A DNA stretch of 64,000 bases from Sphaerulina vaccinii. Taxonomy: Eukaryota > Ascomycota > Dothideomycetes > Mycosphaerellales > Mycosphaerellaceae. Both the position numbers and the translations under genes were made by a program. The notes below the pieces were generated by a model, which was not told the DNA's origin, did no database searches, and saw only the letters and a program-made list of their open reading frames with translations. Shown piece by piece: positions 41,344 through 50,673 of the stretch (the first letter of the stretch is position 1; each line of letters opens with the position of its first letter). The stretch spans positions 186,001 through 250,000 of the forward strand of contig JAKUDP010000011.1 of the NCBI GenBank assembly GCA_022570795.1. The letters are read 5' to 3'.

Positions 41344-41982
41344 TTGAACGATGATTACTTCTACGATTGATGACAAGCGATTATGATACGACATTCGTTT
41401 CTTGTATGAAAGTTAGATTATAAAGCTCCAGGTAGAATTCAGGAACGCAATGAATGAAAAAGCACTGTTGCAAACAACAACTTTACTTTACCGACTCACT
41501 CACCATCTCGGCTCCATGTTGCGAGGACTTAGTTGCCGCCTATTTGACTCTCATACTTCTTTCAAAGCTTCAGTACTTCGCGACGTTCTTACAATCCAAT
41601 CATCTAGGTAGTGAGTCGCGCTAGAAAGTTTACCCTAGGGTTACGCCAAAAACACTAACCAGCGACAGCAAGGTCAATTTTGAATTCAACAACTCCATGA
41701 TTCGGTGGTGAGGTCTTTGATATATTTTGGCAATTCCTGTGATGTTTGAGCTCGATCGACTGTACTTCTAAGGAGCCATAGCACATTCGTCAAATTATTA
41801 ATTTTCGCGAATTCGAGGTATTTTGAAGTCGTATCGAGCAAGTGGTATAAGTGGGAGGTCGCTTTCGAGAACTCGTCCTGATCGCGCATGGTGAGCACAG
41901 TTTGTGTGGCCCTTTAACTCACACTAGACAACTTCACATATCACCTCAGAAGATCCATATTGTCGAACTGACGACGAGTGTG
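41344..41982. other. intergenic gap containing one doubtful small frame
   Basis: 640 bases. Apart from the possible 67-residue frame on the minus strand (41686-41889), nothing is recognised. Confidence 0.3.
41686..41889 (-). CDS. possible 67-residue protein
   Basis: An ATG frame encodes MRDQDEFSKATSHLYHLLDT, then amphipathic helical sequence (YLEFAKINNLTNVLWLLRS) and ends ESWSC. The composition is more protein-like than most short frames in the window. There is no homology I recognise and no clear upstream exon. It may be a last exon or a small gene. Confidence 0.3.
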   Translation of the reverse strand: MRDQDEFSKATSHLYHLLDTTSKYLEFAKINNLTNVLWLLRSTVDRAQTSQELPKYIKDLTTESWSC

Positions 41983-42407
41983 ATGACGGCGCGAGAAAGA
42001 CGAGCAATGTTCGATCCGAGTTCATCGCCACCCACGCCACCTAGAGGACAAGCTGTCGGGCTATCTGAAACACAAGATCGATCTCCGGGGAATGTATCGG
42101 ATTCTTGGCAGGTATACATGCATATGCCCAGGAGGAGCTGTCAGCGTTATCTGATGTGCCAAGCGGATGCTTCGTTGGCTGCCCACGTTCTCGGTAGATG
42201 ATACAATGGCGGGATGAAGCCAAGCGCTCGCAGTCACTCGGACATAGACATAGCCTAGTATGTCGTAGATCTGCGGAAGTAGATGTGGTTGTTGTGCAAG
42301 CATATACCAGGAATATGAAGAGGCAAAAAGACATCATCGTCATGCTGCAGGTTGATGTTGCTGATGTGAAGTCTAGTGGCTTTGTCAATGTTCACCCGCT
42401 GAGATAA
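41983..42407 (+). CDS. possible small two-exon gene, unknown
   Basis: A model of 41983-42111 and 42198-42407 gives 112 residues. The start is MTARERRAMFDPSSSPPTPP. A CAG|GTATAC donor and CGGTAG acceptor with a CTGAT branch site join two open frames in phase. The second exon reads DEAKRSQSLGHRHSLVCRRSAEVDVVVVQAY, ending VNVHPLR. The first exon is Ser/Pro-rich and disordered. I do not recognise it. The support is consistent splicing and protein-like composition only. Confidence 0.4.
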
Positions 42408-42847
42408 GAAATTGGTATGTGCATCGCTTTGCTGTTTCTAGGCATATGAAGCCAGTTTCTGTAATGTCGTGGTAGCATAACTTTCATCTTTCGCCGTTCT
42501 TGCCCGAAAACGCCAACGCTAATCGCAAGTGCATGTGTCAAGAGCATCTACCATGTGGGTAGGTAGTAGAGATCGCTGGTCGCTGTAACCAGCTCAAGTG
42601 GTCTCTGCAATGCAACTCTTCCTCCTCAATGCGAGACAGCCACGGCTCTTGGCGATTTCACTGAGTGTACTCGCTCGCGTCTGAATCTGCTACATTAGGT
42701 GCGGCGCCAGCCTCCAGGACGCTTCACCAGCAGATACATGTAGAGCTGCGACCGAGGCGACAGCGGCCCCGTCGATCTCATGTTGATTGTAGCGGGCTTT
42801 GCGACTAACCTGTCTCTTGGTCCGTCCCTCAAATCCACGATATCTTC
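42408..42847. other. convergent intergenic region, nothing recognised
   Basis: 440 bases between the doubtful small gene and the UBC9 3' end. No frame of note. Confidence 0.35.
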
Positions 42848-43456
42848 CTATGGTGCCGGGTTGTCCTTCACGACTTGACGAATCCTCTTCTCGTACTGAG
42901 TGCGATCCTTCTTGAAGAGATTGTAGGCGTCGGCCTGCGCAGGACTATCTGGGTTGACCTCATCCAGGAGCATCTGAATCCCGAGCAAGATTTCCTTGAT
43001 AGTGATAGCTGGTTTCCAACCTTCTTCTTCGTTCAAAATCGACAAGCAAACGGTGCCAGATGGGTAGACGTTGGGGTGGAAGAGCGGTGGTGTGAATTTG
43101 CACTTCGGAGGCTTCGTTGGGTACTCTGTCGCAGTGTCAGCCTTGTCTACGCCAGCTTCGGGAAATGCGCTTGAAGCACACTCGGGCGCGCATCGCTAGT
43201 GGACATACCATCAGGAAACTGCATCTCTAATTTGAACAGACCTCCTTCCCAGATCGTCTTATCTTTGCCTGGTATAGCACACTCCCATCTCTTCAAATCG
43301 AGGGTTGGTCCATTCTTCCCTGGGCGAGCGACGAAGCCGAAAGGGTGGTCTTTGCGCCATTGCTTGCTAGATTTGTCCATCAGCCTCCATATTCACCATT
43401 CGTAGAATCAGTCCTGCCTACCGCTCTTCCTGCAGGCGTGCGATGGTGAGCGACAT
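42848..43456 (-). CDS. UBC9: SUMO-conjugating enzyme UBC9
   Basis: The sole E2 for SUMO; it transfers SUMO to lysines in hydrophobic-Lys-x-Glu sites. Three exons, complement(42848-43125, 43209-43366, 43422-43456), give 156 residues, close to the usual 157-158. The N-terminus [23 protein letters not shown] includes the SUMO-binding helix and appears only after splicing exon 1 (35 bases) to exon 2. [20 protein letters not shown] follows. The catalytic Cys (about residue 91) is in [16 protein letters not shown], then [22 protein letters not shown]. All catalytic-site residues seem present. Divergent from PEX19. Confidence 0.97.
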
Positions 43457-43916
43457 GTTTCACCTGTTCGTGAGTATGGTCGACTTTCGTTGTGTCGCGG
43501 TGGAGCTCGATGTGGAGGGGAAGTGTTTGGCAGAAATGGTGGCGGCGGCGAGCCTTTTATACACGCTCAGAAGCGTTGCTCATTCACAAACTCCGATGTG
43601 AGGTTTCGTTGTGAGATGCTTCACTTTACGCGACTTCACTTCGCGAACACAACTAGGCAGGAACCCTCCGATTTTGGCAGGTGGGGCCACTAAACCTTAC
43701 TACCGAGGCAGGCATGTGCGATTCTTGAGCCCGCGATTCTGGAATCAATCACGCGAGGAACAGCATACATATCAGGATTCTCACATCGACGTATCGGCAA
43801 GTCCAGGAAGAACGGTGTGGTCAGACCCATACCACAAGTCAGCAGCAAGAGCACCAGCAGGCCTTGAGACCGACGAGACATCCCCGCCATCAACTACACT
43901 CGAGTCACGGACCACG
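43457..43916. promoter_or_regulatory. divergent promoter, UBC9 / PEX19
   Basis: 460 bases. The PEX19 frame is open back to 43611 but contains no ATG before 43917, so this part is taken as 5' UTR. Confidence 0.4.
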
Positions 43917-44963
43917 ATGGCCGAGAAACAGCCTGTGGAAGCGGCGGTACATGCACCAGACCCAGACGAAGACGACCTCGATGACCTCGACGATGTGCTC
44001 GACAGCTTCCAGAACACAAAAGTGTCAGAGCCTCCGAAGTCTACACCAGCACCCGCATCAGCACCATCAGCATCAGCACTTCCTCCACCAGCTACCTCTG
44101 GTCCAGGCCGGCCTGTAATCAGTCACGATGCTGGATCGGAAGAGGATTTTGCTGCTCAATTGCAAGCCGGTATGAGTGGCTTGATTGGCGAGCTAGATGC
44201 AAACCCAGAGATGCAAGCAGAATTCGAGAAAATGATGCAGGAACTCATCGCAGCTGGATCCGCAGGCACAGACAGCGAAGCAGGAGAACATTTGCAGAAG
44301 GCTGCGCAAGCAGTCGCACCTGAACAGAGCAAATCAAAGCCAGCTGCAGCATCAAGTAGCGGGAGCAAGAAAGCCGGAAAGCAAGACAATTTCCAGGACA
44401 GCATTCGGAAGACCATGGAACGAATGCAAGCCTCAGACAGCACAGCGAAGCAATCCACATCTTCGAAGCAACAGAATCTCTCAGAAGAAGATCTTCTGGC
44501 ACAAATGATGCGTGAACTCACAGAAGGCGGAGAGGGCGGAGAAGAGGGTTTCAACAGTATGCTTATGAATATGATGGCACATCTCACGAATAAGGAGATC
44601 CTATATGATCCGATGAAGGAGCTACATGATAAGTACCCGGCATACTTGGCGAAGAACAAGGATACGATATCGAAAGGTGATCTGGCGAGATATAAGGAGC
44701 AACAGACACTTGTGAAGGAGATTGTGGAGAGATTTGATCGGAAGAGTTATAGTGATGATAATGAGGATGATCGGGAGTATATTGTGGAGAGGATGCAGAA
44801 GGTGAGTTGTTGTGAACTCTTTCTATTCATCATAAGTCTCTTCGTACTGACCTACTTATCACAGATGCAAGCTGCTGGTTCTCCACCTACAGACTTGGTA
44901 GGAGACATGTCTGCAGCTCAAGAAGCGCTTGGAGATCTGGAAGGTGGTTGTCCGACACAATAG
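43917..44963 (+). CDS. PEX19: peroxisomal membrane protein import receptor PEX19
   Basis: Cytosolic chaperone and receptor that brings membrane proteins to peroxisomes by docking on Pex3. Exons 43917-44801 and 44865-44963 give 327 residues. The acidic N-terminus (DPDEDDLDDLDDVLDSF) is the Pex3-binding region. The helical core includes LAQMMRELTEGG...NMMAHLTNKEILYDPMKELHDKYPAYL, the family's client-binding bundle. The C-terminus ends GGCPTQ, a CaaX box for farnesylation. The 63-base intron is in frame and without stops; its retention would insert a strongly hydrophobic stretch. The start MAEKQPVEAAV has a good context. Confidence 0.95.
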   Translation: MAEKQPVEAAVHAPDPDEDDLDDLDDVLDSFQNTKVSEPPKSTPAPASAPSASALPPPATSGPGRPVISHDAGSEEDFAAQLQAGMSGLIGELDANPEMQAEFEKMMQELIAAGSAGTDSEAGEHLQKAAQAVAPEQSKSKPAAASSSGSKKAGKQDNFQDSIRKTMERMQASDSTAKQSTSSKQQNLSEEDLLAQMMRELTEGGEGGEEGFNSMLMNMMAHLTNKEILYDPMKELHDKYPAYLAKNKDTISKGDLARYKEQQTLVKEIVERFDRKSYSDDNEDDREYIVERMQKVSCCELFLFIISLFVLTYLSQMQAAGSPPTDLVGDMSAAQEALGDLEGGCPTQ

Positions 44964-45091
44964 CATTCGTCTGTACATCATGATACCCATTCTTGGTCTG
45001 AGCAGAACAGCACCTTCCGTGAAACAGCAAAATCGCCACCAACGCCTCGCTAAGGTTCTCAAACATCATAGGTGAAGCATTCGCTCTGAGC

Positions 45092-45847
45092 TCACGACAT
45101 ATCCATCTCATCATCGCCTCCACTCCCATGCTGTTGCATGGCTGGCATGAGTTGCGATGACTGTACAGCAGCCTGTCCCTGTCCCTGCTCCTGTTGACCC
45201 AGAACCTCCGAGAACAAAGCAACATAATCCGCATCATCAGACCACAGACTCGACTCATCAAAGTCATCTTCCTTCATAGCATCATCTGGCATATACTCCA
45301 GTAGAGCCTCCAATTCCTTCCCTTCATCCCTCAAGAACTCTTCCACCTCGGCCTCGGGCAACGAACTCTGCATCGGCAGATCGTACGGTTCCTCGTCCTC
45401 ATCCTCTTCTTCGAGGACTTGTGATGCTGCTAGAGCAGCGCGTTCAGCTTCCCAAGCTCGTTGCCTTTGCATGAAATCCAAACGCATCATATCTTCGCCT
45501 CGCGTTTCGAACCTGCGATCTTCGCGTTGGGTTGACACTTTTCGCAAATAGGCATTTCGTCTGCTGTTTTGCGATACTGGGACTGGAGCGCGTTTTATGG
45601 GTCGTTGGCTGAAAGGAGTTTTGCTGCTGCTGCTCGTTGTCGCGTTCGATGCTGTGACATCTCGTCTTGACGACGGGTTCTCTCCGCTCCCGATCTTGCT
45701 AGGCTTCGCGTGCTGTTCGTTGTTCATGTGGTTGTACGATTGGTGGCGGCGTGAGCCATAGATGTTTGCGCTTCGTGGAGAGAGTGGTGATGGGATTGCT
45801 GGCGCGTAGTTGTAGCTGGGCGATGAGGAAGGCGCGAATGCGAGCAT
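45092..45847 (-). CDS. acidic-tailed protein of unknown function
   Basis: Single exon, 251 residues from MLAFAPSSSPSYNYAP (ATG 45845-45847). The N-terminal half is Ser/Asn/Arg-rich and disordered. A conserved-looking helical segment, RRNAYLRKVSTQREDRRFETRGEDMMRLDFMQRQRAWEAERAALA, sits in the centre. The second half is acidic (EEEDEDEEPYDLP, EAEVEEFLRDEGKELEALLEYMPDD, DFDESSLWSDDADYVALFSEVL) with a Gln-rich end. The acidic and aromatic runs look like activation or protein-binding segments. The family is not recognised; nuclear location is likely but unproven. Confidence 0.7.
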   Translation of the reverse strand: MLAFAPSSSPSYNYAPAIPSPLSPRSANIYGSRRHQSYNHMNNEQHAKPSKIGSGENPSSRRDVTASNATTSSSSKTPFSQRPIKRAPVPVSQNSRRNAYLRKVSTQREDRRFETRGEDMMRLDFMQRQRAWEAERAALAASQVLEEEDEDEEPYDLPMQSSLPEAEVEEFLRDEGKELEALLEYMPDDAMKEDDFDESSLWSDDADYVALFSEVLGQQEQGQGQAAVQSSQLMPAMQQHGSGGDDEMDMS

Positions 45848-46370
45848 TTTTGACGGTATGCGACGCGCTGGTACGTTGTCGTGACGAAGCAGGAGATTGT
45901 TGAAGTGGCAGTCGCGTCATGCAAGACGAGGACGCGCTCCTTCCTCGAGAAAGTCGGCCCGAAGATCCCGAAACGACTTCAGCTTTGTCTGGCCACCATC
46001 TCTCTTCCTTCCAAGAACGCACACCAGACTCCACGACATACTGTCACTGCTATAACCACAGACTGTCACCTTATGCTACTATAGGCGTGTGTCCAGACTC
46101 ATGCGGTTGTCCTAGCTCTCCGTGGAGCAAGTTTACGCACCATCTCTGCATTCACGGGACGACAAGGAAGAATCTCTTGAAGAACTGTGGTCGTTGGCCG
46201 GGAAGAGCCTCATCTAGTTCCCCATCTAGTTGATCTAGTTGCTGACAGTTGTTATGTAGGCGTGACTGTGCATCTTGTGCTGTATACACTGCTCACAATT
46301 CAGGACTAGCAGCTTTTTATCGCAGTGTCACTGGAGCCCAGCATCATAACAGCATACTAGAGTCCGCACC
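45848..46370. other. divergent intergenic region
   Basis: About 520 bases between divergent starts. A short run repeats near 46205-46235 (CATCTAGTTCCCCATCTAG, then TTGATCTAGTTG). No gene is seen. Confidence 0.35.
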
Positions 46371-47189
46371 ATGGCGCATGCAAACACACAAGAAAGGTCC
46401 TCACGTGGCCTTGCTTTGACAGACCTCCCGCCAGAGATACTTGCCAGAGTCGGTGATTTCTGCAGTGTCCAACAACTGCAGAGTCTGCGACAAGCAAGCC
46501 GTCTGTTGGAGACGTCCACGTACCAGTGTTGGAGACAATGCCGCCATCATCGCATCTCGATAGCAGTGACGATGAAGGAAATCGATCGACATCTTGGACT
46601 GCTCAGCACGAATCCCACTCTCGGTCGAGGCTTCCATCACCTTCGCCTGATATTTCCCGCAACCAAGAGCCGATATGATATGACGGTCACCACGAGCTGC
46701 ATATTAAGACTGAACCATGTCCTACGACGGCTGCCACATATAAATATCGTCGAGATACACAATTGGAATGGTTCTCTCCCATTCCACTGGTGGACTGACC
46801 CATTGGTGCCAATGCTGCCTTGCCAACTTTTCTCCTCATACAACCTTGATTCCAAAAGTCTGGTTTACGGCTTCTTCTTCGCGAGAGATCTGCCGATACT
46901 TCTCAGGACGCTAAAGCCTAGAGCACTACACATTTGCGCATCTACCTTCGAAAATTCGCCGCCATCACGCCCGGCACTCAACGAACGCTTCAATTTCGTA
47001 GTTACGGAGCCCAGTCATCGACGAGACGTAGGCTACATCTATGAACATGCATTACCAAATAGCAAGTTCAGAGGAGAAATGCAACTCGATAATGCAAATG
47101 AGCAGATGAGATACACTATGTTTGCAACGGCAAGGCATTGGTCTCACCAGCTGAACTACAGCGTATGGGGTACTATCACTGTGGAGTGA
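46371..47189 (+). CDS. F-box protein
   Basis: Single exon, 272 residues starting MAHANTQERSSRGLALTDLP. The F-box lies at about residues 14-55 (LTDLPPEILARVGDFCSVQQLQSLRQASRLLETSTYQCWR), with the leading LP and the Leu/Ile positions that bind Skp1. The rest is an alpha/beta region without Leu-rich or WD repeats that I can name. It presumably presents targets to an SCF ubiquitin ligase. A broken tandem copy follows about 220 bases downstream. Confidence 0.8.
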   Translation: MAHANTQERSSRGLALTDLPPEILARVGDFCSVQQLQSLRQASRLLETSTYQCWRQCRHHRISIAVTMKEIDRHLGLLSTNPTLGRGFHHLRLIFPATKSRYDMTVTTSCILRLNHVLRRLPHINIVEIHNWNGSLPFHWWTDPLVPMLPCQLFSSYNLDSKSLVYGFFFARDLPILLRTLKPRALHICASTFENSPPSRPALNERFNFVVTEPSHRRDVGYIYEHALPNSKFRGEMQLDNANEQMRYTMFATARHWSHQLNYSVWGTITVE

Positions 47190-47407
47190 GCAGCAGACAA
47201 CTTGTCCAGAGATTGTGGTTGAATTACGTGGAGGTACCAGGAAGGCTGACTGCAAAGTCAAATACTTTTCAGGCTTCTCTTTTCATGCTGCCTTTGCACT
47301 CCATCTGTGGTCACACCTCGCCTGCACCTGACACCTCATGTCCTGCATCAACTCTCACGACTATCAGCTGTCACGCACGAACACCGAGCAGCTCTAATTC
47401 CAGCATT

Positions 47408-48292
47408 ATGGCGACCTCAACACCTTCTCAAGACAATTCATCACGCGGAACCTCTTTGCAAAACCTCCCGGTCGAATTGCTAATCACGATTGCACACCTA
47501 CTCAACGACCACGACCTGCGAAATCTTCGTCGAGTCAATCGTCTATTAGAACAGACCACATTCGAAAGATGGAGGAAGAGCTGCTCCACATTCATCACAA
47601 TAGACACAGCAACGGCGGCCTGGACTGGCACCTCAATCTATTCAACACGAGTCGCTCTATCGGTCGCGGGATAAAACTCGTACGTCTAGTGTTGCCCGAA
47701 CTCGTCACCGCGAGCCATATGGCAGCTACTACGAACTGTTTGTCGAGGTTCACTCCTACCGCATGTAATTAGCTTGAGGTTGCGCAATCTGGGTGCTCGT
47801 TACGATGGGCACTACTGGGTCGGCCCTGGCACGCGACCACTGCCCAGTATGGCGGAAATCTGCCAGCTCTTCCGTCGTTACGAAATGAAGTGCATGCACT
47901 TGAGAAATAGCCACTTCTCTGCCTCCGAGCTGCGCATCCTGTTAAGCACTCTCAGTCCAAAGCGGCTATTCATCGACAAATGTGCGATGTTCAGTACGCT
48001 CAGCGCGTTCCCGTCCACAGAAGACTCCTTGAAGGTGACTGTGGCATCTCCTGCCACTCGACATGACGTTGGTCACTCCTACCTGGGTCGATGGCCAGTG
48101 CCTGGCCGATTCACAGGAGCAACGTACGTGCAAAGCTCGACTGGAGCACATGACTACACGGTCTATGGAATGAACCAGAGGAGGCGGTACGTTCGGTGCA
48201 GATATCTTGACAGGATTGACTCTATCGGAGACACATGGTTCGTCAGATCTGGAGAACAGCCATCGTGCGCATGTGTACATCGTTTGGACTAG
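47408..48292 (+). pseudogene. frameshifted tandem F-box copy
   Basis: Paralogue of the preceding gene. The F-box is intact (MATSTPSQDNSSRGTSLQNL, then PVELLITIAHLLNDHDLRNLRRVNRLLEQTTFERWR). The homologous sequence then continues in another frame near 47610-47640 (LDWHLNLFNTSRSIGRGIKLVRLVLPEL) and in a third frame near 47745 (RGSLLPHVISLRLRNLGARYDGHYW). From there it runs open to 48292, including HDVGHSYLGRWPVPGRFTGAT, the match of RRDVGYIYEHALPNSKFRGEM in the intact copy. No GT..AG pairs fit the breaks. It is a pseudogene with two frameshifts, unless there are sequence errors. Confidence 0.75.
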
Positions 48293-48336
48293 TATATACA
48301 AGTACAACAAAGCTATGGAGAAACACATCGCTACAT

Positions 48337-50673
48337 TCAATCATCTTTGGGTATCACTTCATTATTGCGCAACTTTGCGAGCATGGCGTCTAGAGCAGGA
48401 ACATGATTAGCAAATGTCTCGGAGCATGACTTGAAGTGAGCTTTGTGTGACTTACCATTCTCCTCCTGTATCTCGTCACAGTGTTGATCGACATCAGGAC
48501 CGCCTGTAAGCTTTCTTCGGCCCTTCACTGGCTTTGCTGGGTTGCCAGCAACGACAGTGTAGGGTTTCACATCCTGAGGAATACGCATTAGCCTTCATCC
48601 ACAACACATCGAAAATGAGAAGCTTACCCTCGTCACAACACTTCCAGCACCCACAACAGCGCCCTTGCCAATCGTTCTAAACGGCAAGATGATGCAATCT
48701 GCATGAATCACCACATCCTCCTCAACCCTGATCGGCCCAGCCTCAAACTGCGGTCCATCCCTCTTTAGTGGTCCAGTTTTCTCATTCCTCTTAGCCGGAT
48801 CCATACTCGTAGTAATACAGTAGAACTTGACATTCGGACCAACAATCGTTCGATCACCAATATATATAATACTCGCATCCTGCATGGTGCAATTCTGTTG
48901 AATGAGAACTTCATTGCCCAAATGGATATTGTATCCGAATTCGCAAGTAAAAGGGGCTTCGACAACTGAATGGCTGCCAACGCTGCCTTTGGGACCATCC
49001 CATCTACTCCCGGATTCCCACTGTCGGTTTGCAGGCTGATAGATTGCGAGGAAGTTCTTCTCTTGGTCCTTTTCAGCGCCGACGATTGGTGGGCCTCTGA
49101 AGGAGTTGTTCCATTGTTCGACGGCTCGCTGACAGGATTGTCTTTCTCGTTTCAGGCCGGAGTCGTTGAAGTGTGGGTAAGGTTCGCCGCAGAGCATTCT
49201 TGCGCGTGCAGAGTCGCGGACGTCTTGGTCTGAGTGTGATAGGAGTCCTGAGTGATGTGAACCACTGTTGGATGAGAGTATGCTTGGGTGAGAACTCATT
49301 ACAGTACGAGCGATTGGAGCGTGTGGTGGAGGTGCGTACATGGGAGGCGGTGGTGCGGACCATGATTCATTGGGTGGAGGATATGATGAGTACGGCATGG
49401 GCGGCGGAGCAGGGTATGATTGAGCATGAGGCGGTGGTGGCCGCGGCATATCTGGTGAAATATGTTGGTGCGCCATGTGAGGAGCGTGACGAGCATCATG
49501 CCATGGGGCATAGCCATCGCGGGCAGACATAGGGCGAGCATTCTCAGCAGGAGGGGGCCCGCTATATCGTATCGGTGGTAGTGAAGGAGCATAGCGTTCA
49601 CCTCCTGGTTGCAGCGCGCGTGCGTGGGCTTCGTGGTATGGGCCCATCTCGTGCCCGTAATGGTGGTAGCCGTTAAGAGGTGGATAGCTCTCCTTCGATT
49701 GAAGTGGAACAACACTTCTCGTCGGACCAGTCTTCGCGCCGCCAACTGGTTTGAGTCCATAGCCCTCACACTCGAATGAGCCTCTCGCACAGTTCTGGCA
49801 CCAAGGCTTTCCTTCGTCACACTTCTTTTTTCTCTTGCGGCAAGTATGACAGCCAGTCTTTGTGCGATTGCTGAAGTTGCGCTTCCGCTTACTCCTGTCT
49901 TCAAGAGCTTGCCCCGGGTCAGAACTATATGGGTACGATCTCTGTCGAGCCTGAGCATCCTCGGGCGATGTACTGCTACCCGGACGTGCTTGAGCTTGAG
50001 CTTGCCCAGAGAACTGTTGGACCTGTGCAGCTAGTTCTGCTGCAACTTCAGGTCTGGGTGCTGGGGGCGCAGCTCCAGTTCTAGGAGGCGACACGCGCTC
50101 GTAAGCACCTGTTGTGGCCTCTTCGAGATCGTCAAGGCCATCACGAGACCGTCGAGAGTCATTGGCTTCATCGTCGTTGCCGTCATCCGCACGTCGCTTC
50201 GGCGATCCGGCAACACTATTTGTCTGTTGTCGGCGACCATCTTCACGAGTCTCGTCTGCAGGGCTATCGTCGCGCTTGCGCTTAGTTGATGGGGCCTCGC
50301 TGATGCCATTTGCAGGAGAACCTTCATGCTGGGTTGTGGGTCGCTGTTCTGTTGGTCGCCAATTGTGCGCTGGATAGGCACCTGCAGCAGTAGTACGATC
50401 TCCATTGACATTACTTATATGCTCCACTGAAGGTAGCATGATAGACCTAGAACCGGGACCTTCAGGTCGAAACGATATTGGTCGATGTGCATCGCCATTG
50501 ACTGCAGTGAAGCTTGTAGGTGGTGGTGCATCATGTGTTGGCGTTGAAATTCCATTCGATCGATGGTCCGACACTGGCGTCCCGTTAAGGATACCAATGT
50601 CGTCTCGCATTGGAGTGTCTGCTCGCGAGTCCAGTTCCAGTTGGTTAGGCCGCGGTAACCGGATGCAATTCAT
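48337..50673 (-). CDS. Zn2Cys6 transcription factor fused to hexapeptide acetyltransferase-like domain
   Basis: Exons complement(48337-48389, 48456-48573, 48628-50673) give 738 residues from MNCIRLPRPNQLELDS. The long N-terminus is disordered (Pro/Ser/Thr, NLS-like KRKRDDSP). A Zn2Cys6 cluster (CHTCRKRKKKCDEGKPWCQNC, then FEC) lies near 275-300. A Pro/Tyr/His-rich region follows. Then come a maltose-acetyltransferase-type Mac segment (ARARMLCGEPYPHFND) and a left-handed beta-helix (about 590-700: VLIQQNCTMQDASIIYIGDRTIVGPNV, AVVGAGSVVTRDVKPYTVVAGNPAKPV). Bacterial enzymes have a catalytic His in THP-(I/L)D; here this stretch is TTSMDPAKRN, so the His is absent. It is probably a DNA-binding regulator with a non-catalytic ligand-sensing domain. 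The 66-base second intron is in frame and may be optional. Confidence 0.88.

Noticed and set aside
43611..43916. N-terminal extension of PEX19
   Set aside because: The frame is open but has no ATG upstream of 43917, and orthologues begin at the acidic Pex3-binding region.
49299..49958. 219-codon His/Arg-rich minus-strand frame
   Set aside because: Alternative frame of the Pro/His/Tyr-rich middle of the Zn2Cys6 gene.
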